Origin: Megaustenia siamemsis
Taxonomy: Eukaryota; Mollusca; Gastropoda; Stylommatophora; Ariophantidae
DNA length: 64,000 nt
NCBI GenBank assembly: GCA_032433765.1
Contig: JAVIAB010000046.1
Span: forward strand, 58,907,000 to 58,970,999
Direction: 5' to 3'
The translations under genes and the position numbers were made by a program. The notes beneath the pieces were generated by a model. The model had not been told where the DNA came from. It saw only the letters and a list, made by a program, of their open reading frames with translations, and searched no databases. Below, one piece after another: positions 51,701-64,000 of this stretch; within the stretch, counting starts at the first letter, position 1, and each line of letters starts with the position of its first letter.

Positions 51701-54700
51701 GGTGAAGAGATGAGAATGAGTGGACAAAAGGAGTCTTATAGAACGGTGAAGAGATGAGAATGAGCAGACAAAAGGAGTCTTATAGAACGGTGAAGAGATG
51801 AGAATGAGTGGACAAAAGGAGTCTTATAGAACGGTGAAGAGATGAGAATGAGTGGACAAAAGGAGTCTTATAGAACGGTGAAGAGATGAGAATGAGTGGA
51901 CAAAAGGAGTCTTATAGAACGGTGAAGAGATGAGAATGAGTAGACAAAAGGAGTCTTATAGAACAGTGAAGAGATGAGAATGAGTAGACAAAAGGAGTCT
52001 TATAGAACGGTGAAGAGATGAGAATGAGTGGACAAAAGGAGTCTTATAGAACGGTGAAGAGATGAGAATGAGTAGACAAAAGGAGTCTTATAGAACGGTG
52101 AAGAGATGAGAATGAGTGGACAAAAGGAGTCTTATAGAACGGTGAAGAGATGAGAATGAGTGGACAAAAGGAGTCTTATAGAACGGTGAAGAGATGAGAA
52201 TGAGTGGACAAAAGGAGTCTTATAGAACGGCGAAGAGATGAGAATGAGTGGACAACAGGAGTCTTATAAAACGGTGAAGAGATGAGAATGAGTGGACAAC
52301 AGGAGTCTTATAGAACGGTGAAGAGATGAGAATGAGTGGACAAAAGGAGTCTTATAGAACGGTGAAGAGATGAGAATGAGTGGACAATATGAGTCTTATA
52401 GAACAGTGAAGAGATGAGCATGAGTGGACAAAAGGAGTCTTATAGAACGGTGAAGAGATGAGAATGAGTGGACAAAAGGAGTCTTATAGAACGTTGAAGA
52501 GATGAGCATGAGTGGACAAAAGGAGTCTTATAGAACGGTGAAGAGATGAGAATGAGTGGACAAAAGGAGTCTTATAGAACGGTGAAGAGATGAGCATGAG
52601 TGGACAAAAGGAGTCTTATAGAACGGCGAAGAGATGAGCATGAGTGGACAAAAGTAGTCTTATAGAACGGTGAAGAGATGAGAATGAGTGGACAAAAGGA
52701 GTCTTTTATGGAACGGTGAAGAGATGAGAATGAGTGGACAAAAGGAGTCTTATAGAACGGTGAAGAGATGAGCATGAGTGGACAAAAGGAGTCTTATAGA
52801 ACGGTGAAGAGATGAGAATGTGTGGACAAAAGGAGTCTTATAGAACGGTGAAGAGATGAGAATGAGTGGACAAAAGGAGTCTTATAGAACGGTGAAGAGA
52901 TGAGCATGAGTGGACAAAAGGAGTCTTATAGAACGGTGAAGAGATGAGAATGAGTGGACAAAAGGAGTCTTATAGAACGGTGAAGAGATGAGAATGAGTG
53001 GACAAAAGGAGTCTTATAGAACGGTGAAGAGATGAGGATGAGTGGACAAAAGGAGTCTTATAGAACGGTGAAGAGATGAGAATGAGTGGACAAAAGGAGT
53101 CTTATAGAACGGTGAAGAGATGAGAATAAGTGGACAAAAGGAGTCTTATAGAACGGTGAAGCGATGAGAATGAGTGGACAAAAGGAGTCTTATAGAACGG
53201 TGAAGAGATGAGCATGAGTGGGCAAAAGGAGTCTTATAGAACGGTGAAGAGATGAGAATGAGTGGACAAAAGGAGTCTTATAGAACGGTGAAGAGATGAG
53301 AATGAGTGGACAAAAGGAGTCTTATAGAACGGTGAAGAGATGAGCATGTTTGGACCAAAGGAGTCTTATAGAACGGTGAAGAGATGAGCATGAGTGGACA
53401 AAAGGAGTCTGATAGAACGGCGAAGAGATGAGAATAAGTGGACAAAAGGAGTCTTATAGAACGGCGAAGAGATGAGAATGAGTGGACAAAAGGAGTCTTA
53501 TAGAACGGTGAAGAGATGAGCATGAGTGGACAAAAGGAGTCTTATAGAACGGTGAAGAGATGAGAATGAGTGGACAAAAGGAGTCTTATAGAACGGTGAA
53601 GAGATGAGAATGAGTGGACAAAAGGAGTCTTATCGAACGGTGAAGAGATGAGAATGAGTGGACAAAAGGAGTCTTATAGAACGGTGAAGAGGTGAGAATG
53701 AGTGGACAAAAGGAGTCTTATAGAACGGTGAAGAGATGAGAATGAGTGGACAAAAGGAGTCTTATAGAACGGTGAAGAGATGAGAATGAGTGGACAAAAG
53801 GAGTCTAATAGAACGGTGAAGAGATGAGAATGAGTGGACAAAAGGAGTCTTATAGAACGGTGAAGAGATGAGAATGAGTGGACAACAGGAGTCTTATAGA
53901 ACGGTGAAGAGATGAGAATAATTGGACAAAAGGAGTCTTATAGAACGGTGAAGATATGAGAATGAGTGGACAAAAGGAGTCTTATAGAACGGTGAAGAGA
54001 TGAGAATGAGTGGACAAAAGGAGTCTTATAGAAGGCGAAGAGATGAGAATGAGTGGACAAAAGGAGTCTTATAGAAGGCGAAGAGATGAGAATGAGTGGA
54101 CAAAAGGAGTCTTATAGAACGGTGAAGAGATGAGAATGAGTGGACAAAAGGAGTCTTATAGAACGGTGAAGAGATGAGAATGAGTGGACAAAAGGAGTCT
54201 TATAGAACGGTGAAGAGATGAGAATAAGTGGACAAAAGGAGTCTTATAGAACGGTGAAGAGATGAGAATAAGTGGACAAAAGGAGTCTTATAGAACGGTG
54301 AAGAGATGAGAATGAGTGGACAAAAGGAGTCTTATAGAACGGTGAAGAGATGAGAATGAGTGGACAAAAGGAGTCTTATAGAACGGTGAAGAGATGAGAA
54401 TGAGTGGACAAAAGGAGTCTTATAGAACGGTGAAGAGATGAGAATGAGTGGACAAAAGGAGTCTTATAGAACGGTGAAGAGATGAGAATGAGTGGACAAA
54501 AGGAGTCTTATAGAACGGTGAAGAGATGAGAATGAGTGGACAAAAGGAGTCTTATAGAACGGTGAAGAGATGAGAATGAGTGGACAAAAGGAGTCTTATA
54601 GAACGGTGAAGAGATGAGAATGAGTGGACAAAAGGAGTCTTATAGAACGGTGAAGAGATGAGAATGAGTGGACAAAAGGAGTCTTATAGAACGGTGAAGA

Positions 54701-57700
54701 GATGAGAATGAGTGGACAACAGGAGTCTTATAGAACGGTGAAGAGATGAGAATGAGTGGACAACAGGAGTCTTATAGAACGGTGAAGAGATGAGAATGAG
54801 TAGACAAAAGGAGTCTTATAGAACGGTGAAGAGATGAGAATGAGTGGACAAAAGGAGTCTTATAGAACGGTGAAGAGATGAGAATGAGTGGACAAAAGGA
54901 GTCTTATAGAACGGTGAAGAGATGAGAATGAGTGGACAAAAGGAGTCTTATAGAACGGTGAAGAGATGAGAATGAGTGGACAAAAGGAGTCTTATAGAAC
55001 GGTGAAGAGATGAGAATGAGTGGACAACAGGAGTCTTATAGAACGGTGAAGAGATGAGAATGAGTGGACAAAAGGAGTCTTATAGAACGGTGAAGAGATG
55101 AGAATGAGTGGACAAAAGGAGTCTTATAGAACGGTGAAGAGATGAGAATGAGTGGACAAAAGGAGTCTTATAGAACGGTGAAGAGATGAGAATGAGTAGA
55201 CAAAAGGAGTCTTATAGAACAGTGAAGAGATGAGAATGAGTAGACAAAAGGAGTCTTATAGAACGGTGAAGAGATGAGAATGAGTGGACAAAAGGAGTCT
55301 TATAGAACGGTGAAGAGATGAGAATGAGTAGACAAAAGGAGTCTTATAGAACGGTGAAGAGATGAGAATGAGTGGACAAAAGGAGTCTTATAGAACGGTG
55401 AAGAGATGAGAATGAGTGGACAAAAGAGTCTTATAGAACGGCGAAGAGATGAGAATGAGTAGACAAAAGGAGTCTTATAGAACGGTGAAGAGATGAGAAT
55501 GAGTGGACAAAAGGAGTCTTATAGAACGGTGAAGAGATGAGAATGAGTGGACAAAAGGAGTCTTATAGAACGGAGAAGAGATGAGCATGAGTGGGCAAAA
55601 GGAGTCTTATAGAACGGTGAAGAGATGAGAATGAGTGGACAAAAGGAGTCTTATAGAACGGTGAAGAGATGAGAATGAGTGGACAAAAGGAGTCTTATAG
55701 AACGGTGAAGAGATGAGCATGTTTGGACCAAAGGAGTCTTATAGAACGGTGAAGAGATGAGCATGAGTGGACAAAAGGAGTCTTATAGAACGGTGAAGAG
55801 ATGAGAATAAGTGGACAAAATGAGTCTTATAGAACGGTGAAGAGATGAGAATGAGTGGACAAAAGGAGTCTTATAGAACGGTGAAGAGATGAGCATGAGT
55901 GGACAAAAGGAGTCTTATAGAACGGTGAAGAGATGAGCATGAGTGGACAAAAGGAGTCTTATAGAATGGTGAAGAGATGAGAATGAGTGGACAAAAGGAG
56001 TCTTATCGAACGGTGAAGAGATGAGAATGAGTGGACAAAAGGAGTCTTATAGAACGGTGAAGAGGTGAGAATGAGTGGACAAAAGAAGTCTTATAGAACG
56101 GTGAAGAGATGAGAATGAGTGGACAAAAGGAGTCTTATAGAACGGTGAAGAGATGAGAATGAGTGGACAAAAGGAGTCTTATAGAACGGTGAAGAGATGA
56201 GAATGAGTGGACAAAAGGAGTCTTATAGAACGGTGAAGAGATGAGAATAATTGGACAAAAGGAGTCTTATAGAACGGTGAAGATATGAGAATGAGTGGAC
56301 AAAAGGAGTCTTATAGAACGGTGAAGAGATGAGAATGAGTGGACAAAAGGAGTCTTATAGAAGGCGAAGAGATGAGAATGAGTGGACAAAAGGAGTCTTA
56401 TAGAAGGCGAAGAGATGAGAATGAGTGGACAAAAGGAGTCTTATAGAACGGTGAAGAGATGAGAATGAGTGGACAAAAGGAGTCTTATAGAACGGTGAAG
56501 AGATGAGAATGAGTGGACAAAAGGAGTCTTATAGAACGGTGAAGAGATGAGAATGAGTGGACAAAAGGAGTCTTATAGAACGGTGAAGAGATGAGAATGA
56601 GTGGACAAAAGGAGTCTTATAGAACGGTGAAGAGATGAGCATGAGTGGACAAAAGGAGTCTTATAGAACGGTGAAGAGATGAGCATGAGTGGACAAAAGG
56701 AGTCTTATAGACCGGTGAAGAGATGAGAATGAGTGGACAAAAGGAGTCTTATAGAACGGTGAAGAGATGAGAATGAGTGGACAAAAGGAGTCTTATAGAA
56801 CGGTGAAGAGATGAGAATGAGTGGGAAAAAGGAGTCTTATAGAACGGTGAAGAGATGAGAATGAGTGGACAAAAGGAGTCTTATAGAACGGTGAAGAGAT
56901 GAGAATGAGTGGACAAAAGGAGTCTTATAGAACGGTGAAGAGATGAGAATGAGTGGACAAAAGGAGTCTTATAGAACGGTGAAGAGATGAGAATGAGTGG
57001 ACAAAAGGAGTCTTATAGAACGGTGAAGAGATGAGAATGAGTAGACAAAAGGAGTCTTATAGAACGGTGAAGAGATGAGAATGAGTGGACAAAAGGAGTC
57101 TTATAGAACGGTGAAGAGATGAGAATGAGTGGACAAAAAGAGTCTTATAGAACGGTGAAGAGATGAGAATGAGTGGACAAAAAGAGTCTTATAGAACGGT
57201 GAAGAGATGAGAATGAGTGGACAAAAAGAGTCTTATAGAACGGCGAAGAGATGAGAATGAGTGGACAAAAGGAGTCTTATAGAACGGTGAAGAGATGAGA
57301 ATGAGTGGACAAAAGGAGTCTTATAGAACGGTGAAGAGATGAGAATGAGTGGACAAAAGGAGTCTTATAGAACGGTGAAGAGATGAGAATGAGTAGACAA
57401 AAGGAGTCTTATAGAACGGTGAAGAGATGAGAATGAGTAGACAAAAGGAGTCTTATAGAACGGTGAAGAGATGAGAATGAGTGGACAAAAGGAGTCTTAT
57501 AGAACGGTGAAGAGATGAGAATGAGTGGACAAAAGGAGTCTTATAGAACGGTGAAGAGATGAGAATGAGTGGACAAAAGGAGTCTTATAGAACGGTGAAG
57601 AGATGAGCATGAGTGGACAAAAGGAGCCTTATAGAACGGTGAAGAGATGAGAATGAGTGGACAAAAGGAGCCTTATAGAACGGTGAAGAGATGAGAATGA

Positions 57701-60700
57701 GTTGACAAAAGGAGTCTTATAGAACGGTGAAGAGATGAGAATGAGTGGACAACAGGAGTCTTATAGAACGGTGAAGAGATGAGAATGAGTGGACAACAGG
57801 AGTCTTATAGAACGGTGAAGAGATGAGAATGAGTAGACAAAAGGAGTCTTATAGAACGGTGAAGAGATGAGAATGAGTGGACAAAAGGAGTCTTATAGAA
57901 CGGTGAAGAGATGAGAATGAGTGGACAAAAGGAGTCTTATAGAACGGTGAAGAGATGAGAATGAGTGGACAAAAGGAGTCTTATAGAACGGTGAAGAGAT
58001 GAGAATGAGTGGACAAAAGGAGTCTTATAGAACGGTGAAGAGATGAGAATGAGTAGACAAAAGGAGTCTTATAGAACGGTGAAGAGATGAGAATGAGTGG
58101 ACAAAAGGAGTCTTATAGAACGGTGAAGAGATGAGAATGAGTAGACAAAAGGAGTCTTATAGAACGGTGAAGAGATGAGAATGAGTGGACAAAAGGAGTC
58201 TTATAGAACGGTGAAGAGATGAGAATGAGTAGACAAAAGGAGTCTTATAGAACAGTGAAGAGATGAGAATGAGTAGACAAAAGGAGTCTTATAGAACGGT
58301 GAAGAGATGAGAATGAGTGGACAAAAGGAGTCTTATAGAACGGTGAAGAGATGAGAATGAGTAGACAAAAGGAGTCTTATAGAACGGTGAAGAGATGAGA
58401 ATGAGTGGACAAAAGGAGTCTTATAGAACGGTGAAGAGATGAGAATGAGTGGACAAAAGGAGTCTTATAGAACGGTGAAGAGATGAGAATGAGTAGACAA
58501 AAGGAGTCTTATAGAACGGTGAAGAGATGAGAATGAGTGGACAAAAGGAGTCTTATAGAACGGTGAAGAGATGAGAATGAGTGGACAAAAAGAGTCTTAT
58601 AGAACGGTGAAGAGATGAGAATGAGTGGACAAAAAGAGTCTTATAGAACGGTGAAGAGATGAGAATGAGTGGACAAAAGGAGTCTTATAGAACGGTGAAG
58701 AGATGAGAATGAGTGGACAAAAGGAGTCTTATAGAACGGTGAAGAGATGAGAATGAGTGGACAAAAGGAGTCTTATAGAACGGTGAAGAGATGAGAATGA
58801 GTGGACAAAAGGAGTCTTATAGAACGGTGAAGAGATGAGAATGAGTTGACAAAAGGAGTCTTATAGAACGGCGAAGAGATGAGAATGAGTGGACAAAAGG
58901 AGTCTTATAGAACGGCGAAGAGATGAGAATGAGTGGACAAAAGGAGTCTTATAGAACGGTGAAGAGATGAGAATGAGTGGACAAAAGGAGTCTTATAGAA
59001 CGGTGAAGAGATGAGAATGAGTGGACAAAAGGAGTCTTATAGAACGGTGAAGAGATGAGAATGAGTGGACAAAAGGAGTCTTATAGAACGGTGAAGAGAT
59101 GAGAATGAGTAGACAAAAGGAGTCTTATAGAACGGTGAAGAGATGAGAATGAGTAGACAAAAGGAGTCTTATAGAACGGTGAAGAGATGAGAATGAGTGG
59201 ACAAAAGGAGTCTTATAGAACGGTGAAGAGATGAGAATGAGTAGACAAAAGGAGTCTTATAGAACGGTGAAGAGATGAGAATGAGTGGACAAAAGGAGTC
59301 TTATAGAACGGTGAAGAGATGAGAATGAGTGGACAAAAGGAGTCTTATAGAACGGTGAAGAGATGAGAATGAGTAGACAAAAGGAGTCTTATAGAACAGT
59401 GAAGAGATGAGAATGAGTAGACAAAAGGAGTCTTATAGAACGGTGAAGAGATGAGAATGAGTGGACAAAAGGAGTCTTATAGAACGGTGAAGAGATGAGA
59501 ATGAGTAGACAAAAGGAGTCTTATAGAACGGTGAAGAGATGAGAATGAGTGGACAAAAGGAGTCTTATAGAACGGTGAAGAGATGAGAATGAGTGGACAA
59601 AAAGAGTCTTATAGAACGGCGAAGAGATGAGAATGAGTAGACAAAAGGAGTCTTATAGAACGGTGAAGAGATGAGAATGAGTGGACAAAAGGAGTCTTAT
59701 AGAACGGTGAAGAGATGAGAATGAGTGGACAAAAGGAGTCTTATAGAACGGAGAAGAGATGAGAATGAGTGGGCAAAAGGAGTCTTATAGAACGGTGAAG
59801 AGATGAGAATGAGTGGACAAAAGGAGTCTTATAGAACGGTGAAGAGATGAGAATGAGTGGACAAAAGGAGTCTTATAGAACGGTGAAGAGATGAGCATGT
59901 TTGGACCAAAGGAGTCTTATAGAACGGTGAAGAGATGAGCATGAGTGGACAAAAGGAGTCTTATAGAACGGTGAAGAGATGAGAATAAGTGGACAAAAGG
60001 AGTCTTATAGAACGGTGAAGAGATGAGAATGAGTGGACAAAAGGAGTCTTATAGAACGGTGAAGAGATGAGCATGAGTGGACAAAAAGAGTCTTATAGAA
60101 CGGTGAAGAGATGAGCATGAGTGGACAAAAGGAGTCTTATAGAATGGTGAAGAGATGAGAATGAGTGGACAAAAGGAGTCTTATCGAACGGTGAAGAGAT
60201 GAGAATGAGTGGACAAAAGGAGTCTTATAGAACGGTGAAGAGGTGAGAATGAGTGGACAAAAGAAGTCTTATAGAACGGTGAAGAGATGAGAATGAGTGG
60301 ACAAAAGGAGTCTTATAGAACGGTGAAGAGATGAGAATGAGTGGACAAAAGGAGTCTTATAGAACGGTGAAGAGATGAGAATGAGTGGACAAAAGGAGTC
60401 TTATAGAACGGTGAAGAGATGAGAATAATTGGACAAAAGGAGTCTTATAGAACGGTGAAGATATGAGAATGAGTGGACAAAAGGAGTCTTATAGAACGGT
60501 GAAGAGATGAGAATGAGTGGACAAAAGGAGTCTTATAGAAGGCGAAGAGATGAGAATGAGTGGACAAAAGGAGTCTTATAGAAGGCGAAGAGATGAGAAT
60601 GAGTGGACAAAAGGAGTCTTATAGAACGGTGAAGAGATGAGAATGAGTGGACAAAAGGAGTCTTATAGAACGGTGAAGAGATGAGAATGAGTGGACAAAA

Positions 60701-63700
60701 GGAGTCTTATAGAACGGTGAAGAGATGAGAATGAGTGGACAAAAGGAGTCTTATAGAACGGTGAAGAGATGAGAATGAGTGGACAAAAGGAGTCTTATAG
60801 AACGGTGAAGAGATGAGCATGAGTGGACAAAAGGAGTCTTATAGAACGGTGAAGAGATGAGCATGAGTGGACAAAAGGAGTCTTATAGACCGGTGAAGAG
60901 ATGAGAATGAGTGGACAAAAGGAGTCTTATAGAACGGTGAAGAGATGAGAATGAGTGGACAAAAGGAGTCTTATAGAACGGTGAAGAGATGAGAATGAGT
61001 GGGAAAAAGGAGTCTTATAGAACGGTGAAGAGATGAGAATGAGTGGACAAAAGGAGTCTTATAGAACGGTGAAGAGATGAGAATGAGTGGACAAAAGGAG
61101 TCTTATAGAACGGTGAAGAGATGAGAATGAGTGGACAAAAGGAGTCTTATAGAACGGTGAAGAGATGAGAATGAGTGGACAAAAGGAGTCTTATAGAACG
61201 GTGAAGAGATGAGAATGAGTAGACAAAAGGAGTCTTATAGAACGGTGAAGAGATGAGAATGAGTGGACAAAAGGAGTCTTATAGAACGGTGAAGAGATGA
61301 GAATGAGTGGACAAAAAGAGTCTTATAGAACGGTGAAGAGATGAGAATGAGTGGACAAAAAGAGTCTTATAGAACGGTGAAGAGATGAGAATGAGTGGAC
61401 AAAAAGAGTCTTATAGAACGGCGAAGAGATGAGAATGAGTGGACAAAAGGAGTCTTATAGAACGGTGAAGAGATGAGAATGAGTGGACAAAAGGAGTCTT
61501 ATAGAACGGTGAAGAGATGAGAATGAGTGGACAAAAGGAGTCTTATAGAACGGTGAAGAGATGAGAATGAGTAGACAAAAGGAGTCTTATAGAACGGTGA
61601 AGAGATGAGAATGAGTAGACAAAAGGAGTCTTATAGAACGGTGAAGAGATGAGAATGAGTGGACAAAAGGAGTCTTATAGAACGGTGAAGAGATGAGAAT
61701 GAGTGGACAAAAGGAGTCTTATAGAACGGTGAAGAGATGAGAATGAGCGGACAAAAGGAGTCTTATAGAACGGTGAAGAGATGAGCATGAGTGGACAAAA
61801 GGAGCCTTATAGAACGGTGAAGAGATGAGAATGAGTGGACAAAAGGAGTCTTATAGAACGATGAAGAGATGAGAATGAGTGGACAAAAGGAGTCTTATAG
61901 AACGGTGAAGAGATGAGAATGAGTGGACAACAGGAGTCTTATAGAACGGTGAAGAGATGAGAATGAGTGGACAACAGGAGTCTTATAGAACGGTGAAGAG
62001 ATGAGAATGAGTAGACAAAAGGAGTCTTATAGAACGGTGAAGAGATGAGAATGAGTGGACAAAAGGAGTCTTATAGAACGGTGAAGAGATGAGAATGAGT
62101 GGACAAAAGGAGTCTTATAGAACGGTGAAGAGATGAGAATGAGTGGACAAAAGGAGTCTTATAGAACGGTGAAGAGATGAGAATGAGTGGACAAAAGGAG
62201 TCTTATAGAACGGTGAAGAGATGAGAATGAGTAGACAAAAGGAGTCTTATAGAACGGTGAAGAGATGAGAATGAGTGGACAAAAGGAGTCTTATAGAACG
62301 GTGAAGAGATGAGAATGAGTAGACAAAAGGAGTCTTATAGAACGGTGAAGAGATGAGAATGAGTGGACAAAAGGAGTCTTATAGAACGGTGAAGAGATGA
62401 GAATGAGTAGACAAAAGGAGTCTTATAGAACAGTGAAGAGATGAGAATGAGTAGACAAAAGGAGTCTTATAGAACGGTGAAGAGATGAGAATGAGTGGAC
62501 AAAAGGAGTCTTATAGAACGGTGAAGAGATGAGAATGAGTAGACAAAAGGAGTCTTATAGAACGGTGAAGAGATGAGAATGAGTGGACAAAAGGAGTCTT
62601 ATAGAACGGTGAAGAGATGAGAATGAGTGGACAAAAGGAGTCTTATAGAACGGTGAAGAGATGAGAATGAGTAGACAAAAGGAGTCTTATAGAACGGTGA
62701 AGAGATGAGAATGAGTGGACAAAAGGAGTCTTATAGAACGGTGAAGAGATGAGAATGAGTGGACAAAAAGAGTCTTATAGAACGGTGAAGAGATGAGAAT
62801 GAGTGGACAAAAAGAGTCTTATAGAACGGTGAAGAGATGAGAATGAGTGGACAAAAGGAGTCTTATAGAACGGTGAAGAGATGAGAATGAGTGGACAAAA
62901 GGAGTCTTATAGAACGGTGAAGAGATGAGAATGAGTGGACAAAAGGAGTCTTATAGAACGGTGAAGAGATGAGAATGAGTGGACAAAAGGAGTCTTATAG
63001 AACGGTGAAGAGATGAGAATGAGTGGACAAAAGGAGTCTTATAGAACGGCGAAGAGATGAGAATGAGTGGACAAAAGGAGTCTTATAGAACGGCGAAGAG
63101 ATGAGAATGAGTGGACAAAAGGAGTCTTATAGAACGGTGAAGAGATGAGAATGAGTGGACAAAAGGAGTCTTATAGAACGGCGAAGAGATGAGAATGAGT
63201 GGACAAAAGGAGTCTTATAGAACGGTGAAGAGATGAGAATGAGTGGACAAAAGGAGTCTTATAGAACGGTGAAGAGATGAGAATGAGTAGACAAAAGGAG
63301 TCTTATAGAACGGTGAAGAGATGAGAATGAGTAGACAAAAGGAGTCTTATAGAACGGTGAAGAGATGAGAATGAGTGGACAAAAGGAGTCTTATAGAACG
63401 GTGAAGAGATGAGAATGAGTAGACAAAAGGATTCTTATAGAACGGTGAAGAGATGAGAATGAGTAGACAAAAGGAGTCTTATAGAACGGTGAAGAGATGA
63501 GAATGAGTGGACAAAAGGAGTCTTATAGAACGGCGAAGAGATGAGAATGAGTGGACAAAAGGAGTCATATAGAACGGTGAAGAGATGAGAATGAGTGGAC
63601 AAAAGGAGTCTTATAGAACGGCGAAGAGATGAGAATGAGTGGACAAAAGGAGTCTTATAGAACGGTGAAGAGATGAGAATGAGTAGTCAAAAGGAGTCTT

Positions 63701-64000
63701 ATAGAACGGTGAAGAGATGAGAATGAGTAGACAAAAGGAGTCTTATAGAACGGTGAAGAGATGAGAATGAGTGGACAAAAGGAGTCTTATAGAACGGCGA
63801 AGAGATGAGAATGAGTGGACAAAAGGAGTCTTATAGAACGGCGAAGAGATGAGAATGAGTGGACAAAAGGAGTCTTATAGAACGGTGAAGAGATGAGAAT
63901 GAGTAGACAAAAGGAGTCTTATAGAACGGTGAAGAGATGAGAATGAGTGGACAAAAGGAGTCTTATAGAACGGTGAAGAGATGAGAATGAGTAGACAAAA
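48796..64000. repeat. 44-bp satellite, >345 copies, with higher-order structure; runs off window
   Basis: Unit carries AACGGTGAAGAGATGAGAAT and GAGTGGACAAAAGGAGTCTT. Period is exactly 44 bp across 15.2 kb. Rare variants recur at fixed distances. AATAATTGG occurs at 50661, 53917, 56246 and 60424; CATGTTTGG at 53345, 55718 and 59896; GGACAATATG at 50184 and 52382; AACAGTG at 58251 and 62429. The interval 4178 bp (95 units less 2 bp) is shared by several pairs, so the right half is a tandem duplication of a ~4.18-kb block. Short minus-strand frames inside are period artefacts. Confidence 0.97.

Noticed and set aside
48796..64000. CRISPR-like array (short regular repeats)
   Set aside because: The whole 44-bp unit is repeated; there are no unique spacers, and the context is eukaryotic.

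Overview
This 64 kb window looks like repeat-rich, gene-poor DNA from an animal genome. I infer a mollusc or related lophotrochozoan from the mix of tRNA-derived SINEs, 5'-truncated non-LTR retrotransposons and very long minisatellites. That assignment is low to moderate confidence and rests on general knowledge of repeat landscapes, not on a species-specific marker. Stop-free frames are many, but nearly all are shadows of tandem repeats with simple composition or a period divisible by three. I found no convincing host protein-coding gene, rRNA, functional tRNA or CRISPR array.

By my tally about 39 kb (roughly 60%) is tandem repeat in more than 25 separate arrays. Left third: a 38/39-bp array (70-1604), an LTR-like block (1609-2640), a SINE-derived array (3583-4436), and 55-, 23- and 52-bp arrays (4684-6771). 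Then come pyrimidine-rich arrays (7226-9065), a GTA/GTT-rich 45-bp array that inverts strand near 10275, and a pyrimidine-rich 24-bp array (11731-12905). Middle third: 38/19-bp, 25-bp, 45-bp, 40-bp, 9-bp, 40-bp and 24-bp arrays (15776-24525), then 53-, 26-, 43-, 55- and 22-bp arrays (26341-35612). A 3.6 kb (GAAA)n tract (35968-39600) and a G-rich ~55-bp array (39675-41345) follow. Right end: a 44-bp satellite fills 48796-64000 and runs off the window.

The sequence between arrays is mostly dead transposons. There are SINE families here named A and B (shared body, different tRNA-like heads), C (fold-back-like) and D (tentative). There are non-LTR families here named A, D, E, F, H and an RNase H-bearing one, a Tc1/mariner/IS630-type transposase pseudogene, and a ~600 bp inverted-repeat element sitting inside a SINE. 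Target-site duplications date several nested insertions.

The most notable signal is a recurring one. At least six arrays are tandem amplifications of short pieces of the very transposon copy they abut: the A-box heads of two SINE families (3583-4436; 23853-24525), 3' pieces of the non-LTR A family (17763-18170; 22383-22910), the 3' end of non-LTR D (28088-28274) and the 3' tail of the RNase H element (31036-31470). A weaker seventh case is at 20796-21462. The window records transposon termini turning into satellite DNA again and again at one locus. The family letters are my own labels, not database names.
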